A DNA stretch of 42,583 nt, from NCBI GenBank assembly GCA_002367635.1, contig DFDI01000051.1, forward strand, positions 1 through 42,583, read 5' to 3'. The DNA comes from Betaproteobacteria bacterium UBA3031. Lineage in GTDB: Bacteria; Pseudomonadota; Gammaproteobacteria; Burkholderiales; Eutrophovitaceae. The notes beneath the pieces were generated by a model. It saw only the letters and a program-made list of their open reading frames with translations, was not told the origin of the DNA and searched no databases. A program made the position numbers and the translations under genes. Of the stretch, positions 31,485-40,658 are shown piece after piece. The stretch's first letter is position 1; each line of letters opens with the position of its first letter.

Positions 31485-32003
31485 TTAATAATCGAGCTCC
31501 CAGTCAACGGTGAGGATCCGATTTCCAGTATCGACCCGCTCAATAACGTGGTCTACCCAGGGGATGAGTCGTTCTTCTTTGCCGTCTTTCAACACAATCA
31601 CTGGCTGCGCGCCCGAATCAAACAAATGATTAATCACACCAAGAGTCTCACCCTTGATATTAATAACAGCGAACCCGACTAACTCGTGCCAGTAGTATTC
31701 TTTCTCAGGCAACTCAGGCAACTGATCACGCTGAACACCGAACTCTGCACCCCTTAATTTTGCTACCTGCTCTCTATTCTCAAACCCTACTAACTTCGCG
31801 ATCAACCCCTGATGTTGAACACGCGAATCTTCCACTTCAAGACACACCCACTCAGATTCAACGTGAACCCACCATCGTGAATGTTCCGATAAAGAATCAG
31901 GAGATGCGGCATAAGACTGAACCTTGAGCCAGCCCTTAACGCCATAAGGGGCCGACAACCGCCCCATTACAATCAAGCCCTCAGGCTGATTTTTTTCCGC
32001 CAA
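31485..32003 (-). CDS. rimM: 16S rRNA processing protein RimM
   Basis: A 172-residue assembly factor for the 30S head that binds S19. The N-terminal beta-barrel (MGRLSAPYGVKGWLKV) and the C-terminal PRC barrel (YYWHELVGFAVIN, IPWVDHVIERVD) are both present. The ATG at 32003 overlaps the 3' end of rpsP by 23 bp in another frame; this gives the normal N-terminal length, and the next Met (in IVMGRL) would cut into the first strand. Confidence 0.95.
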   Translation of the reverse strand: MAEKNQPEGLIVMGRLSAPYGVKGWLKVQSYAASPDSLSEHSRWWVHVESEWVCLEVEDSRVQHQGLIAKLVGFENREQVAKLRGAEFGVQRDQLPELPEKEYYWHELVGFAVINIKGETLGVINHLFDSGAQPVIVLKDGKEERLIPWVDHVIERVDTGNRILTVDWELDY

Positions 32004-32235
32004 GCTGTTTGACTAACCGCGCTGCCGTATCTGATAACTGGGCACCTTTGCCCTGCCAAAAAGTAACTCGATCAAAATCGATACGAAGACCTTCCACCCC
32101 TTCAGGGGCTTGAGGATCGTAAAAACCGACTCGCTCAAGATAACGCCCATCACGGGGTTTTCTCGAGTCTGCTACGACCATATTATAGAACGGGCGACGC
32201 TTGCTGCCACTCCTTGATAATCTAATTACAACCAT
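31981..32235 (-). CDS. rpsP: 30S ribosomal protein S16
   Basis: An 84-residue protein with the S16 pattern MVVIRLSRSGSKRRPFYNMV and RDGRYLERVGFYDP, needed for 30S assembly. It is the first gene of rpsP-rimM-trmD-rplS, preceded by a good promoter at 32289-32318. Confidence 0.98.
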   Translation of the reverse strand: MVVIRLSRSGSKRRPFYNMVVADSRKPRDGRYLERVGFYDPQAPEGVEGLRIDFDRVTFWQGKGAQLSDTAARLVKQLGGKKSA

Positions 32236-32288
32236 TTGGTATCCGTAAGTCTAGGTTAATCTGATAACCGAATTTAAGTTAGCCGCGT

Positions 32289-32318
32289 ATTCTACGCTTT
32301 TTTAGCCAAAAGACACAA
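32289..32318 (-). promoter_or_regulatory. Sigma70 promoter of the rpsP operon
   Basis: On the minus strand, -35 TTGTGT (32313-32318), an 18-bp spacer and -10 TAGAAT (32289-32294), followed by a GC-rich ACGCGGC discriminator as in growth-rate-regulated promoters. It lies about 55 bp upstream of the rpsP start. Confidence 0.7.
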
Positions 32319-32352
32319 CTCTGTATGTATTCTGCTATTTTTCCAGCCGCAG

Positions 32353-33123
32353 TTAGGGTCGATTGCTGTAAATTGTATCGAGGAATTGTGTGATTTCTGC
32401 GGCAAGGGTTTCTTCACGACGCTCAAAAAAATGCAATGCATTTTGAATAATTACCTGCCTGGAACCCGGGACCTTTAAGATTTGTTGTTTTCGTTCGTAA
32501 CCGCCAACTACTGTAATTTCCCAATCATCTGAGGCAAAAACATCCATAACCGGCATCTTGATTCTAAACATTTCCTGTAAACCATTGAGAATGCTAATAA
32601 ATACCCAGGAATTCACGAGCGTTTCGTCCACCGTAATCAGATAGTGATTAGCCATAGTAGCTCCAAGGCTATGCGAGACGATCGAAATATTATCGAAACC
32701 TTTTTCATTAAGAAATTCAGCTGCCAAGTCAAACCGATGAAATGCTTCAGGATAGGTCGGGATATAGTCACCCACCTTCGCTCCCCCACCGAGGATAGGC
32801 ATTTGAATCGATAACGTGCTGTAGCCAGATTCAGCTAACAAGACACGCAGCATGCCATACAACTCAAAATCAGGATTCCATCCTCGGCCGTGCGCGAGGA
32901 TCACCGCACCTCTAGGATTTTCAGCTTCGGCGTATATACCTAAAAATTTATGCTCATTGGACTGCTCTATCCAAACTGGATCACCCACAATAATCGACGG
33001 AATGATTTGATCCGCCCAATTTTTCTCTCGCTCATAATCAGAATAAGCCTTGTACTCAATGACTCCAAAAGCAATTGATGGGTAAAAAAACAATAAAAAC
33101 AGAATTTTAAAAAAATGAAGCAT
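32353..33123 (-). CDS. Exported alpha/beta-hydrolase-fold protein (DUF3530-like)
   Basis: A 256-residue protein with a hydrophobic signal peptide (about residues 3-20) and an alpha/beta-hydrolase-like core: an oxyanion-type HGRG segment, a nucleophile elbow SHSLG and a late His in ALHFFERR. This resembles the DUF3530 family of uncharacterised proteobacterial periplasmic proteins. The ATG at 33123 is chosen because AAAGGAAAGG lies just upstream; the frame continues to 33144. It sits between ffh and rpsP on the same strand, 55 bp after ffh. Substrate and role are unknown. Confidence 0.78.
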   Translation of the reverse strand: MLHFFKILFLLFFYPSIAFGVIEYKAYSDYEREKNWADQIIPSIIVGDPVWIEQSNEHKFLGIYAEAENPRGAVILAHGRGWNPDFELYGMLRVLLAESGYSTLSIQMPILGGGAKVGDYIPTYPEAFHRFDLAAEFLNEKGFDNISIVSHSLGATMANHYLITVDETLVNSWVFISILNGLQEMFRIKMPVMDVFASDDWEITVVGGYERKQQILKVPGSRQVIIQNALHFFERREETLAAEITQFLDTIYSNRP

Positions 33124-33178
33124 CAAAACCTTTCCTTTGAACATAAAACATCACACAAGCAGTATCAGGCACTGATTA

Positions 33179-34522
33179 TCACCCACCCATTGCGCCCTTC
33201 ATTCCAGAGAGCATGCGTTTAAGACCCCCGGCCTTCCCCATTAACTTCATCATTTTTTGCATTTGCTCAAATTGCTTCAGTAATTTATTGACTTCTTGCA
33301 CCGTCACCCCGGCCCCTTTTGCAATGCGACGCTTTCTTGATGCCTTAAGAACCTCTGGGCGACGTCGCTCAACCACCGTCATAGAATCAATAATGCCTAT
33401 GGTTCGAAGAGCAACTTTCTCGTCAAGCGAAGCGCCTTGCGCAGCCTGAGAAAACTTCGAAGGGAGTTTTTCTAGAATCGCCTCCATACCACCCATATTT
33501 TGCATTTGTTGCATCTGAGACTTAAAGTCCTCCAGGTCAAAACTTTTTCCTGATTTAAGTTTCCTAGCAAGTTTCGCAGTCTCTTTGTCATCTACCGTTC
33601 TTTTGACATCATCCACCAACGACAGAATGTCGCCCATCCCCAAAATACGAGTCGCGATTCGTTCTGGGAAAAAGGGTTCTAAACCTGTCATTTTCTCACC
33701 AGTACCAATAAACTTGATAGGCTGACCCGTCACCTTTTTCACGGAGAGCGCGGCACCGCCTCGGGAGTCGCCATCCATCTTAGTAAGGATGACGCCAGTC
33801 AGCGCAAGCGTATCCGCAAACGTGCGTGCAACATTAACTGCGTCCTGCCCCTGCATTGCGTCAACAACAAACAACGTCTCAACGGGATTTAACGTATCGC
33901 TAAGCAGCTTAATTTCATTCATCATCTCCTGATCAATCGATAAACGACCAGCCGTATCCACAAGCAAAACATCGTAAAAACTTTTTTTAGCTGACTCAAG
34001 TGCGGCGGTAGCAAGGTCGATCGCAGACTTATCAACTTGAGGTGGATAAGCATCAACGCCTACTTGTTTGGCGATAACCGACAATTGAGCTTGTGCGGCC
34101 GGACGACGCACATCACAACTCACCATCAGAACGCGTTTTTTCTCCTGAGAGAGCTTCAACGCCAACTTACCGCAGGTTGTCGTTTTACCCGCCCCCTGAA
34201 GACCTACCATCAAGATAATGGCTGGGGGTTGAGAGGCAAATGAAAGCTCAGCGTTGTGGCTCCCCATCAACGTTGTTAACTCATCTTTAACTATCCCAAT
34301 AAGCGCTTGACCCGGAGTGAGGCTACCCAATACCTCTTGCCCCTCTGCTTTAACTTTAACGTCTTCGATGAATTCTTTAACGATCGGGAGCGCGACATCT
34401 GCCTCCAGTAGAGCAATGCGGACTTCTCGCAAAGCATCCTTGATGTTGGCGTCTGTGAGTCTGGCTTGGCCCCTGACAGTCTTAATGACCCTAGATAGGC
34501 GATCCGTTAATGTATCTAACAT
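33179..34522 (-). CDS. ffh: Signal recognition particle protein Ffh
   Basis: A 447-residue SRP GTPase that binds 4.5S RNA and signal sequences of nascent inner-membrane proteins. The N domain is followed by the G domain with P-loop GLQGAGKTT (about 108-116), DVRRPAAQAQL, DTAGR and TKMDGDSRGG, then the methionine-rich M domain, ending GGLKRMLSGMKGAMGG. Divergent from ypjD, the standard gammaproteobacterial arrangement. Confidence 0.98.
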   Translation of the reverse strand: MLDTLTDRLSRVIKTVRGQARLTDANIKDALREVRIALLEADVALPIVKEFIEDVKVKAEGQEVLGSLTPGQALIGIVKDELTTLMGSHNAELSFASQPPAIILMVGLQGAGKTTTCGKLALKLSQEKKRVLMVSCDVRRPAAQAQLSVIAKQVGVDAYPPQVDKSAIDLATAALESAKKSFYDVLLVDTAGRLSIDQEMMNEIKLLSDTLNPVETLFVVDAMQGQDAVNVARTFADTLALTGVILTKMDGDSRGGAALSVKKVTGQPIKFIGTGEKMTGLEPFFPERIATRILGMGDILSLVDDVKRTVDDKETAKLARKLKSGKSFDLEDFKSQMQQMQNMGGMEAILEKLPSKFSQAAQGASLDEKVALRTIGIIDSMTVVERRRPEVLKASRKRRIAKGAGVTVQEVNKLLKQFEQMQKMMKLMGKAGGLKRMLSGMKGAMGG

Positions 34523-34597
34523 ATATTTCTGAAACTCTTTGAAGGAAAGCCTAATAAAATTTAGACTTGATATTCTGTTACGATCTAAAGTGAAACC

Positions 34598-35431
34598 ATG
34601 ACTCCGATTCTACTTCATCTTGCCACGACCCTTACTTACGCATCATTGTCGCTGATCATTTGGCAACAATTACGGTCATCTTCGGCAGGGAGTTCGAAGT
34701 GGCCCAAGATAAAACCCTGGATCAACTTCTTAACTCTCTTGCCTATCGGGTTACACATCGCCCTAACCTACCACTACTCTCTAGGATTTGACGGCCTCCA
34801 ATTGGGGCTAGGAAACTTTACCTCTCTCATTGTCGCCACATCATGCCTCATTTATGCCAGTCATAGTTTATGGGTGGGGGAAAACTCCTTGCCGGCGCTC
34901 TCCTTACCATTTGGAGCGGTCGCATCTCTACTGCCACTGCTTGATGGGGCATCAATACAAATACCCCACTCTGAATTACCAATATTCAAAATTCACTTAA
35001 TGTTATCGGTTGTTGCGTATGGTCTTCTATCGGTATCCTTAATACACACCCTCATGATGAGCTACCTAGAAAAAAGCTTACATCAGCACAAATTTTCACC
35101 ATTGATCGAAAATTTACCACCACTACTGAAACTAGAGGCTCTCTTATTCACAATAGTGCTACTTGGCTTCTTAACGTTGTCAGCAGCCTTAGTGAGCGGC
35201 ATTTTCATTTCTTTGGAAATTCAGTCCACAATACTGCCTATAAACCATAAAACAATTTTTAGTATTGCGTCATGGTTGCTTTTTGCATCACTACTGATCG
35301 GCCGGCACCTACTTGGCTGGAGAGGGAAAGTTGCACGAAAGATTTTAGTTATTGGCTTCCTTCTCTTGATTGTTGCTTACTTTGGCTCACGCTTCGTCTC
35401 TGAAATTATTTTGCATAACCCGCAATATTAA
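34598..35431 (+). CDS. ypjD: CcsA/CcmC-family inner-membrane protein YpjD
   Basis: A 277-residue protein with about eight transmembrane segments. It belongs to the cytochrome c assembly (CcsA-like) family in its YpjD branch: a conserved His in FKIHLMLSVVAYGLL, a second in INHKTIFSIASWL and the GRHLLGWRGK segment. It lacks the tryptophan-rich WWD haem-handling loop of true CcsA. The divergent ffh neighbour and the CorB-like gene downstream (71 bp) match the E. coli locus. Its exact function is unsettled. Confidence 0.88.
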   Translation: MTPILLHLATTLTYASLSLIIWQQLRSSSAGSSKWPKIKPWINFLTLLPIGLHIALTYHYSLGFDGLQLGLGNFTSLIVATSCLIYASHSLWVGENSLPALSLPFGAVASLLPLLDGASIQIPHSELPIFKIHLMLSVVAYGLLSVSLIHTLMMSYLEKSLHQHKFSPLIENLPPLLKLEALLFTIVLLGFLTLSAALVSGIFISLEIQSTILPINHKTIFSIASWLLFASLLIGRHLLGWRGKVARKILVIGFLLLIVAYFGSRFVSEIILHNPQY

Positions 35432-35502
35432 TCAACACAGGCAGCTGTCGATATTCCTTAGACCTACGCAACACAACAACAAAATTAATATAGGCGAAAA
35501 AC

Positions 35503-36777
35503 ATGGAAGACGTTTCCATTCAAACACTCATCATTTTGTTTCTGATTCTCATCGTTGTTTCTGGATTCTTCTCAATATCCGAGACGAGCATGATGGCGCT
35601 AAACAAGTACAAATTAAGGCACCTCGCTAAAAATAAACATCGAGGCGCACAAAAAACCCTCAATCTTTTGGGACAAACTGATCGATTATTAGGCTCGATT
35701 CTGCTCGGGAATAATCTATCCAATACGGCAGCCGCCGCCTTGGTTACTGCAATCACTTTTAAGCTACTCGGCCAAAGTGAATTATCGTTAACCATTGCAA
35801 CTCTCATTGTCACAGTTGTATTACTTATCTTTAGCGAAATCACCCCTAAAATTATTGGAGCCAGCTTCCCTGAAAAAATCGCATTCCCAGCTAGTTATAT
35901 TCTGGAACCTCTAATGCGACTAATGTATCCTTTTGTGACCGTCGCCAACAGCATTGTGAAGGTGATTTTATGGGTTCTGCGCATCAAGCCCATATCAGGG
36001 AATCAGGCATCACAACTAAGCCAAGAGGAACTGCGCACGCTTGTTCTAGAGGGTGGTAACTACCTCCCCCGAAAACATCAAAGCATGCTGGCTAATTTAT
36101 TTGATTTGCAAGCCATAACAGTTGAAGATCTAATGGTGCCCCGAAACAAAATTGAGGCTATAAACTTGAATTCACCGTTCACTGACATTCAGACTGAAAT
36201 CATAACCTCTAATCACACCCGTTTACCGGCTTTTAAAGATAACCCTGACGAAATTATTGGCATCATCCATATTCGAAAATTATTAAACGTATCTGAAGAT
36301 AACCAAATCACAATGGAGTCCATTGAACAAGTACTAAAGCAACCCTACTACATACCGAAAGATACAAGCCTACTTACTCAGCTTCAGAATTTTCAGGAAC
36401 GCCATGAAAGAATGGCATACGTCGTTGATGAGTATGGGGACCTAATGGGATTGATTACAATTGAGGATATCATCGAGGAAATCGTAGGTGAATTCACCAC
36501 TCAATCTCCTTTGTTCGCGACATCCGCTAAAGAAATGGTGGATGGCAGCTTAGTAATAGATGGTGCCGTGACACTGAGAGACTTAAATCGAGACTTTAAT
36601 TTAAATTTTCCACTCGATGGAGCAAAAACATTGAACGGCCTCATATTGGATCACCTGCAGCAGATACCTGAAACTGGAATTTCAATTCAAATCTCAGGGC
36701 ACTATTTGGAGATTCTGCAAACGAAAGATAAATCTGTCAAATCAGTAAAACTCGTATCAAACATTACAGCAGACTAA
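35503..36777 (+). CDS. CNNM/CorC-type transporter (DUF21, CBS pair, CorC_HlyC)
   Basis: A 424-residue membrane protein with three or four N-terminal transmembrane segments in a DUF21 domain (GFFSISETSMMALN, LLGSILLGNNLSN, FSEITPKI), a CBS pair (about 200-330, with VPRNKIEAIN and YVVDEYGDLMGLITIEDIIEEIVGE) and a C-terminal CorC_HlyC domain. Family members (YfjD/CorB, CNNM) are linked to Mg2+ efflux or Co2+ resistance. Its stop overlaps the coaE start as TAATG, so the two genes are translationally coupled. Confidence 0.92.
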   Translation: MEDVSIQTLIILFLILIVVSGFFSISETSMMALNKYKLRHLAKNKHRGAQKTLNLLGQTDRLLGSILLGNNLSNTAAAALVTAITFKLLGQSELSLTIATLIVTVVLLIFSEITPKIIGASFPEKIAFPASYILEPLMRLMYPFVTVANSIVKVILWVLRIKPISGNQASQLSQEELRTLVLEGGNYLPRKHQSMLANLFDLQAITVEDLMVPRNKIEAINLNSPFTDIQTEIITSNHTRLPAFKDNPDEIIGIIHIRKLLNVSEDNQITMESIEQVLKQPYYIPKDTSLLTQLQNFQERHERMAYVVDEYGDLMGLITIEDIIEEIVGEFTTQSPLFATSAKEMVDGSLVIDGAVTLRDLNRDFNLNFPLDGAKTLNGLILDHLQQIPETGISIQISGHYLEILQTKDKSVKSVKLVSNITAD

Positions 36778-37397
36778 TGCTTAAACGGTTAACTATTGGA
36801 CTGACGGGTGGGATTGGCTCGGGGAAAAGTGCCGCATCAGATGGATTCGAACGTTTGGGCATTCAGGTGATAGATACCGACAAAATCTCCCACCAGCTGA
36901 CTATGGCTGACACCGAAACTCTGCAAATAATTGCAGATACTTTCGGCTCCGATATCATCCAAGACGGAACCCTCAATAGAGCAAAACTTAGGGAGATTGT
37001 TTTTAGTGATGAAGCTGCACGATCACACTTAGAGCAAATTCTCCACCCAAGAATCCAACAAGAAGTGGAAGAAACTTTTTCCAGCGCGACTGGGCCTTAC
37101 ATCATTATAGTTGTGCCGCTGCTAGTTGAAAAAGGTCAATATGACTTCATCAACCGTGTTTTGGTTGTCGATTGCGAGGAGCAAATACAGATCGAACGGG
37201 TTAAGCAACGAAGTAGCCTAACTGACGTTGAAGTTGCTGGCATCATGCGCACTCAGGCGACTCGGCAAGAACGACTGGCATTAGGCGATGACATCATTAC
37301 CAACAACCATGACCTACCCTCGCTCCTCAAGCAAGTGCGAATTCTTCATCATAAATATATTAAACTTTCATCGGAATTAGAAAGCAGCCGAGATTAG
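36777..37397 (+). CDS. coaE: Dephospho-CoA kinase
   Basis: A 206-residue kinase for the last step of CoA synthesis. P-loop GGIGSGKSA near the start, IDTDKISHQL (acceptor site), HPRIQQEV and the lid segment are present. It overlaps the upstream transporter gene by 1 bp and precedes yacG by 9 bp, the usual coaE-yacG pairing. Confidence 0.97.
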   Translation: MLKRLTIGLTGGIGSGKSAASDGFERLGIQVIDTDKISHQLTMADTETLQIIADTFGSDIIQDGTLNRAKLREIVFSDEAARSHLEQILHPRIQQEVEETFSSATGPYIIIVVPLLVEKGQYDFINRVLVVDCEEQIQIERVKQRSSLTDVEVAGIMRTQATRQERLALGDDIITNNHDLPSLLKQVRILHHKYIKLSSELESSRD

Positions 37398-37406
37398 AGA
37401 AAACAT

Positions 37407-37589
37407 ATGGATATGAAAAAAACCATAGTTAATTGTCCACACTGTGGCAATGCAGTCATTTGGCAAAAAGAATCACGATTCCGCCCTTTTTGCTCTGAAC
37501 GGTGCAAACTGATAGACACAGGAAACTGGGCAATGGGGAAATATAGTGTTGCCGCAGAAAACAACCCAAGCGATGACGAGGCGGATTGA
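37407..37589 (+). CDS. yacG: DNA gyrase inhibitor YacG
   Basis: A 60-residue zinc-ribbon protein with CPHC and a later CSERC, the YacG four-cysteine site, followed by DTGNWAMGKYSV. YacG binds GyrB and inhibits DNA binding by gyrase. It starts at ATG 37407 in the short gap after coaE and ends 8 bp from the convergent mutT-thiE-like gene. Confidence 0.95.
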   Translation: MDMKKTIVNCPHCGNAVIWQKESRFRPFCSERCKLIDTGNWAMGKYSVAAENNPSDDEAD

Positions 37590-37597
37590 ATAATTAA

Positions 37598-38530
37598 CTA
37601 CCAAGCTCCTCGCAGCATCGAAATTCCTGCAGCCCCATGAGCCCAGGCATCACTGAGTTCTTCTTTGGACAACCCACCCAACGCGTATACGGGTGTCTTC
37701 ACCCCTCCAATCAAGGAAGCAAATAAATTCCATCCGATCGGTATGGCATCCGGATGAGAAGCAGTCACTTTAATCGGACTAAGCACAGCAAAATCAAGCG
37801 CTAATGCATCAACCCGAACCAGATCCTCCTTTGAATGACAAGAGGCTGCGCACAAAGCGACTTCCGGACGATGGGTTATCGATTTAAGTTGTACCGAATT
37901 TAAGTGAACTCCATCAGCACCGACTCTATCGGCGATATCAATGTGAGTATTGACTAACACCTTACTTCCACTTGGGCGACAAACACTCAACACCTCTTTG
38001 GTGAAGGCCTCTAAATCAGTAGGCGACAAATCTTTCTCTCGCACTTGAATTAATTGAGGAGACTTTTTTACAGCCTGCAACAGGCTCTCAAAAAAATTAG
38101 CCTCCCCCAATGCTGACAAATGGGTTATCAGGTAATGATCAGGTAAACGAAGAGATTTTAAAATAGGAATATTGGGCTCTAGTACTGGTGCAACCCTGAG
38201 AGAACCAGGGCCTTGCCAATACAGCTTCTGATTTTCTAACGACCTGACTTTTCCTGACCAATGAGTGACTTTGAAAAATTCAATGTTAACGTCCGCATGC
38301 GGATATCGAAATGTCTTTGTAATCCAAGGGTGAAATGTCTTAGCGACAACTCCAAGCTCTTCCTCCAATTCGCGGACTAAAGCGTCAGATGCTCTTTCTT
38401 TTTCTTCAACCTTTCCGCCAGGGAATTCCCAAAACCCCTCGTATACCTTACCCGTAGGTCGTCGCGCAAGCAGAAAATTTCCCTCAACGTCAAAGAGTAT
38501 CCCCGCAACCACGTGAATCATCTCGGTCAC
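37598..38530 (-). CDS. mutT: MutT Nudix hydrolase fused to a ThiE/TenI-like domain
   Basis: A 310-residue two-domain protein. The N-terminal Nudix domain has the full box GGKVEEKERASDALVRELEEELG (start about residue 38), as in MutT, which removes 8-oxo-dGTP. The C-terminal half (about 140-310) resembles thiamine-phosphate synthase: LIQVREKDLS, DRVGADGVHLNS and YALGGLSKEEL. This fusion is known in many Pseudomonas-like gammaproteobacteria. The second domain is probably not a full ThiE enzyme. It overlaps the upstream ATPase gene by 4 bp. Confidence 0.93.
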   Translation of the reverse strand: MTEMIHVVAGILFDVEGNFLLARRPTGKVYEGFWEFPGGKVEEKERASDALVRELEEELGVVAKTFHPWITKTFRYPHADVNIEFFKVTHWSGKVRSLENQKLYWQGPGSLRVAPVLEPNIPILKSLRLPDHYLITHLSALGEANFFESLLQAVKKSPQLIQVREKDLSPTDLEAFTKEVLSVCRPSGSKVLVNTHIDIADRVGADGVHLNSVQLKSITHRPEVALCAASCHSKEDLVRVDALALDFAVLSPIKVTASHPDAIPIGWNLFASLIGGVKTPVYALGGLSKEELSDAWAHGAAGISMLRGAW

Positions 38531-39420
38531 CGGGTACGATTAGATTTAATATCCCGCAACCTCCTAGCACCAACTTCATTCTTAGCGAAATGATAGGCCA
38601 CTCTGCCGCTCCGGGACCCGCGCTCTAAAGCCCACTGTAAAGATCGCCTAATGACTCCCTCATCTACAGCAAATGCTCCGAGTGACAACGTTTTTACCCA
38701 GTAACTTGCGATGGTCACATACTCATCTTGCGTGAAGGCATCGAAATGAACCCATAAACCAAAACGTTCCGAGAGCGATATTTTTTCTTCGATATTTTCA
38801 CCGGCGTGGATTTCTTCACCTTTATACGTTGACTCCAAGTTTTCGGCCATATACTCCGGCAGCAAGTGTCTGCGATTGGATGTCGCATAAATCAAAATAT
38901 TTTCTGAGGTCGTCGCAACCGATCCATCGAGCGCAACCTTAAGGCTTTTATACCCTTCATCATCAGCACCAAACGAAAGATCGTCACAAAAAATAATAAA
39001 TTGATACGCCTGACTCGATATCAAATCGATAATTTGAGGTAACTCATGCAAATCAGCCTTGTCTACCTCAATAAGTCTTAAGGTTTTTTTTGAGTACTTA
39101 TTGAGCAAGGCTTTAATTAATGAAGACTTACCTGTGCCTTTTGAGCCTGTTAACAGCACATTATTAGCAGGCAACCCGGCGATAAACTGACGAGTATTCA
39201 TATCAACCAGATTTATTTGCTCGTCGATCGCAGATAAGTCCCGCACCTTTATATGATCGGGAATACTTACCGGCTGTAAAAATCCTCGTCCACCATAACA
39301 ACACCAGCGGCACGCGACAATTTTTTTCCAATCTGGATTTTCCAGCTTTACGGGTAGATGCGACTCAAGTCGCTCAAGCAATGATTCTGCTCGCTCCAAT
39401 ACCTTCGTCCAATCAGACAC
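38527..39420 (-). CDS. DUF815-family AAA-type ATPase
   Basis: A 297-residue P-loop ATPase of the DUF815 family. Walker A is LTGSKGTGKSSL (about 91-102) and a Walker B-like FIIFCDDLSF follows; a YATSNRRHLLPEYMAEN sensor region and a FGLWVHFD segment are family features. A Cys-rich stretch (CRWCCYG) precedes the ATPase core. No biochemical function is established for the family. It lies in an argJ-DUF815-mutT cluster with gaps of a few bases, so it is transcribed with them. Confidence 0.88.
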   Translation of the reverse strand: MSDWTKVLERAESLLERLESHLPVKLENPDWKKIVACRWCCYGGRGFLQPVSIPDHIKVRDLSAIDEQINLVDMNTRQFIAGLPANNVLLTGSKGTGKSSLIKALLNKYSKKTLRLIEVDKADLHELPQIIDLISSQAYQFIIFCDDLSFGADDEGYKSLKVALDGSVATTSENILIYATSNRRHLLPEYMAENLESTYKGEEIHAGENIEEKISLSERFGLWVHFDAFTQDEYVTIASYWVKTLSLGAFAVDEGVIRRSLQWALERGSRSGRVAYHFAKNEVGARRLRDIKSNRTR

Positions 39421-39422
39421 GC

Positions 39423-40652
39423 TTAGCTCCTGTATTCACCATTGATCTTAATATAGTCATGGGATAGATCGCAGGTCCAAATAGTTACCGAATCTTTGCC
39501 GCGGCCCAATCTTATCGTCACCACAATCTCATCTGACTTCATGAATGGTTTGACATCGACTTCTCGATAACTCGGCGCAGGCCCACCATTCTTTGCAACC
39601 AGAACATCACCAATCCACATATCAACTTTTGAAACATCCAAGTCCGTCACGCGGGCCGCACCAATAGCAGACATGATGCGTCCTAAGTTGGCATCTGATG
39701 CATAGAAAGCTGTTTTTACTAACGGAGAATTAGCAACTGAAAACCCGACTTCGCGCGCTTCGGTCTTAGACGAACCACCTTCTACTCTGATTTCTATAAA
39801 CTTAGTTGCGCCCTCTCCATCAAGGACAATTTTTTTAGCTAGATCTTCACAAACCGACGTGATTTGATCTCTAATTTTTGTAAACGCAGGGTCATCTGTT
39901 GAAGTGACCTTAGGACCACCACAAGTGCCTGTCGCGATCAACATAAAACTATCGTTTGTCGAGGTATCCCCATCGACAGTTATGCAATTAAACGTCCGAT
40001 CATTCGCATAGCGCACAATTTCATCCAGACACTTATGTGACACATGCGCATCAGTTGCCACAAAAGCGAGCATGGTCGCCATATTAGGCTTAATCATGCC
40101 GGAGCCTTTAGCCATTCCCGTCACGCTGATTGATTGCTCCCCGATTTTAAAACTTCTTGAAGATATTTTGGGTACCAAATCAGTCGTCAAAATACCTCGA
40201 GAAGCCTCCTCCCAACCCATCGTAAGTTGAGCCTCCACACATCTAGGCAATCCCGCAATGATTTTATCCACGGGCAATCGCTCCATGATCACCCCGGTTG
40301 AAAAAGGAAGGATCGAATCAGGATCAATCTTTAGTAGCTTAGCTAACTCATGACAAATATTTTTCGCATCCTCAATACCATCTGCCCCAGTCCCTGCGTT
40401 AGCAACCCCAGTATTGATTACCATCGCGTTAATTGACTTCCCTTGGGACAATCGTTGCCTACAGATTTGAACGGGAGCCGCACAAAAATTATTTTGGGTA
40501 AATACTCCCGAAACGGTAGCTGTTTCTTTCAACAATAACACTACCAGATCAAGACGATCCTTCTTACGGATAGCAGCACTTGTTGCGCCGAGCGTCAGTC
40601 CTTCGATACCGAACACTTGACCGCAATTGTCCTTAGGTTTAATACTCGGCAC
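39423..40652 (-). CDS. argJ: Glutamate N-acetyltransferase / amino-acid acetyltransferase ArgJ
   Basis: A 409-residue self-cleaving enzyme that recycles acetyl groups in arginine synthesis by moving acetyl from N-acetylornithine to glutamate. The cleavage motif KGSGMIKPNMATMLAF is present, with the nucleophile Thr in MATML; other landmarks are VINTGVANAGTG, TVDGDTSTNDS and EGATKF. Whether it is mono- or bifunctional cannot be read from sequence. It starts at GTG, 6 bp after secA. Confidence 0.97.
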   Translation of the reverse strand: MPSIKPKDNCGQVFGIEGLTLGATSAAIRKKDRLDLVVLLLKETATVSGVFTQNNFCAAPVQICRQRLSQGKSINAMVINTGVANAGTGADGIEDAKNICHELAKLLKIDPDSILPFSTGVIMERLPVDKIIAGLPRCVEAQLTMGWEEASRGILTTDLVPKISSRSFKIGEQSISVTGMAKGSGMIKPNMATMLAFVATDAHVSHKCLDEIVRYANDRTFNCITVDGDTSTNDSFMLIATGTCGGPKVTSTDDPAFTKIRDQITSVCEDLAKKIVLDGEGATKFIEIRVEGGSSKTEAREVGFSVANSPLVKTAFYASDANLGRIMSAIGAARVTDLDVSKVDMWIGDVLVAKNGGPAPSYREVDVKPFMKSDEIVVTIRLGRGKDSVTIWTCDLSHDYIKINGEYRS

Positions 40653-40658
40653 GATCCA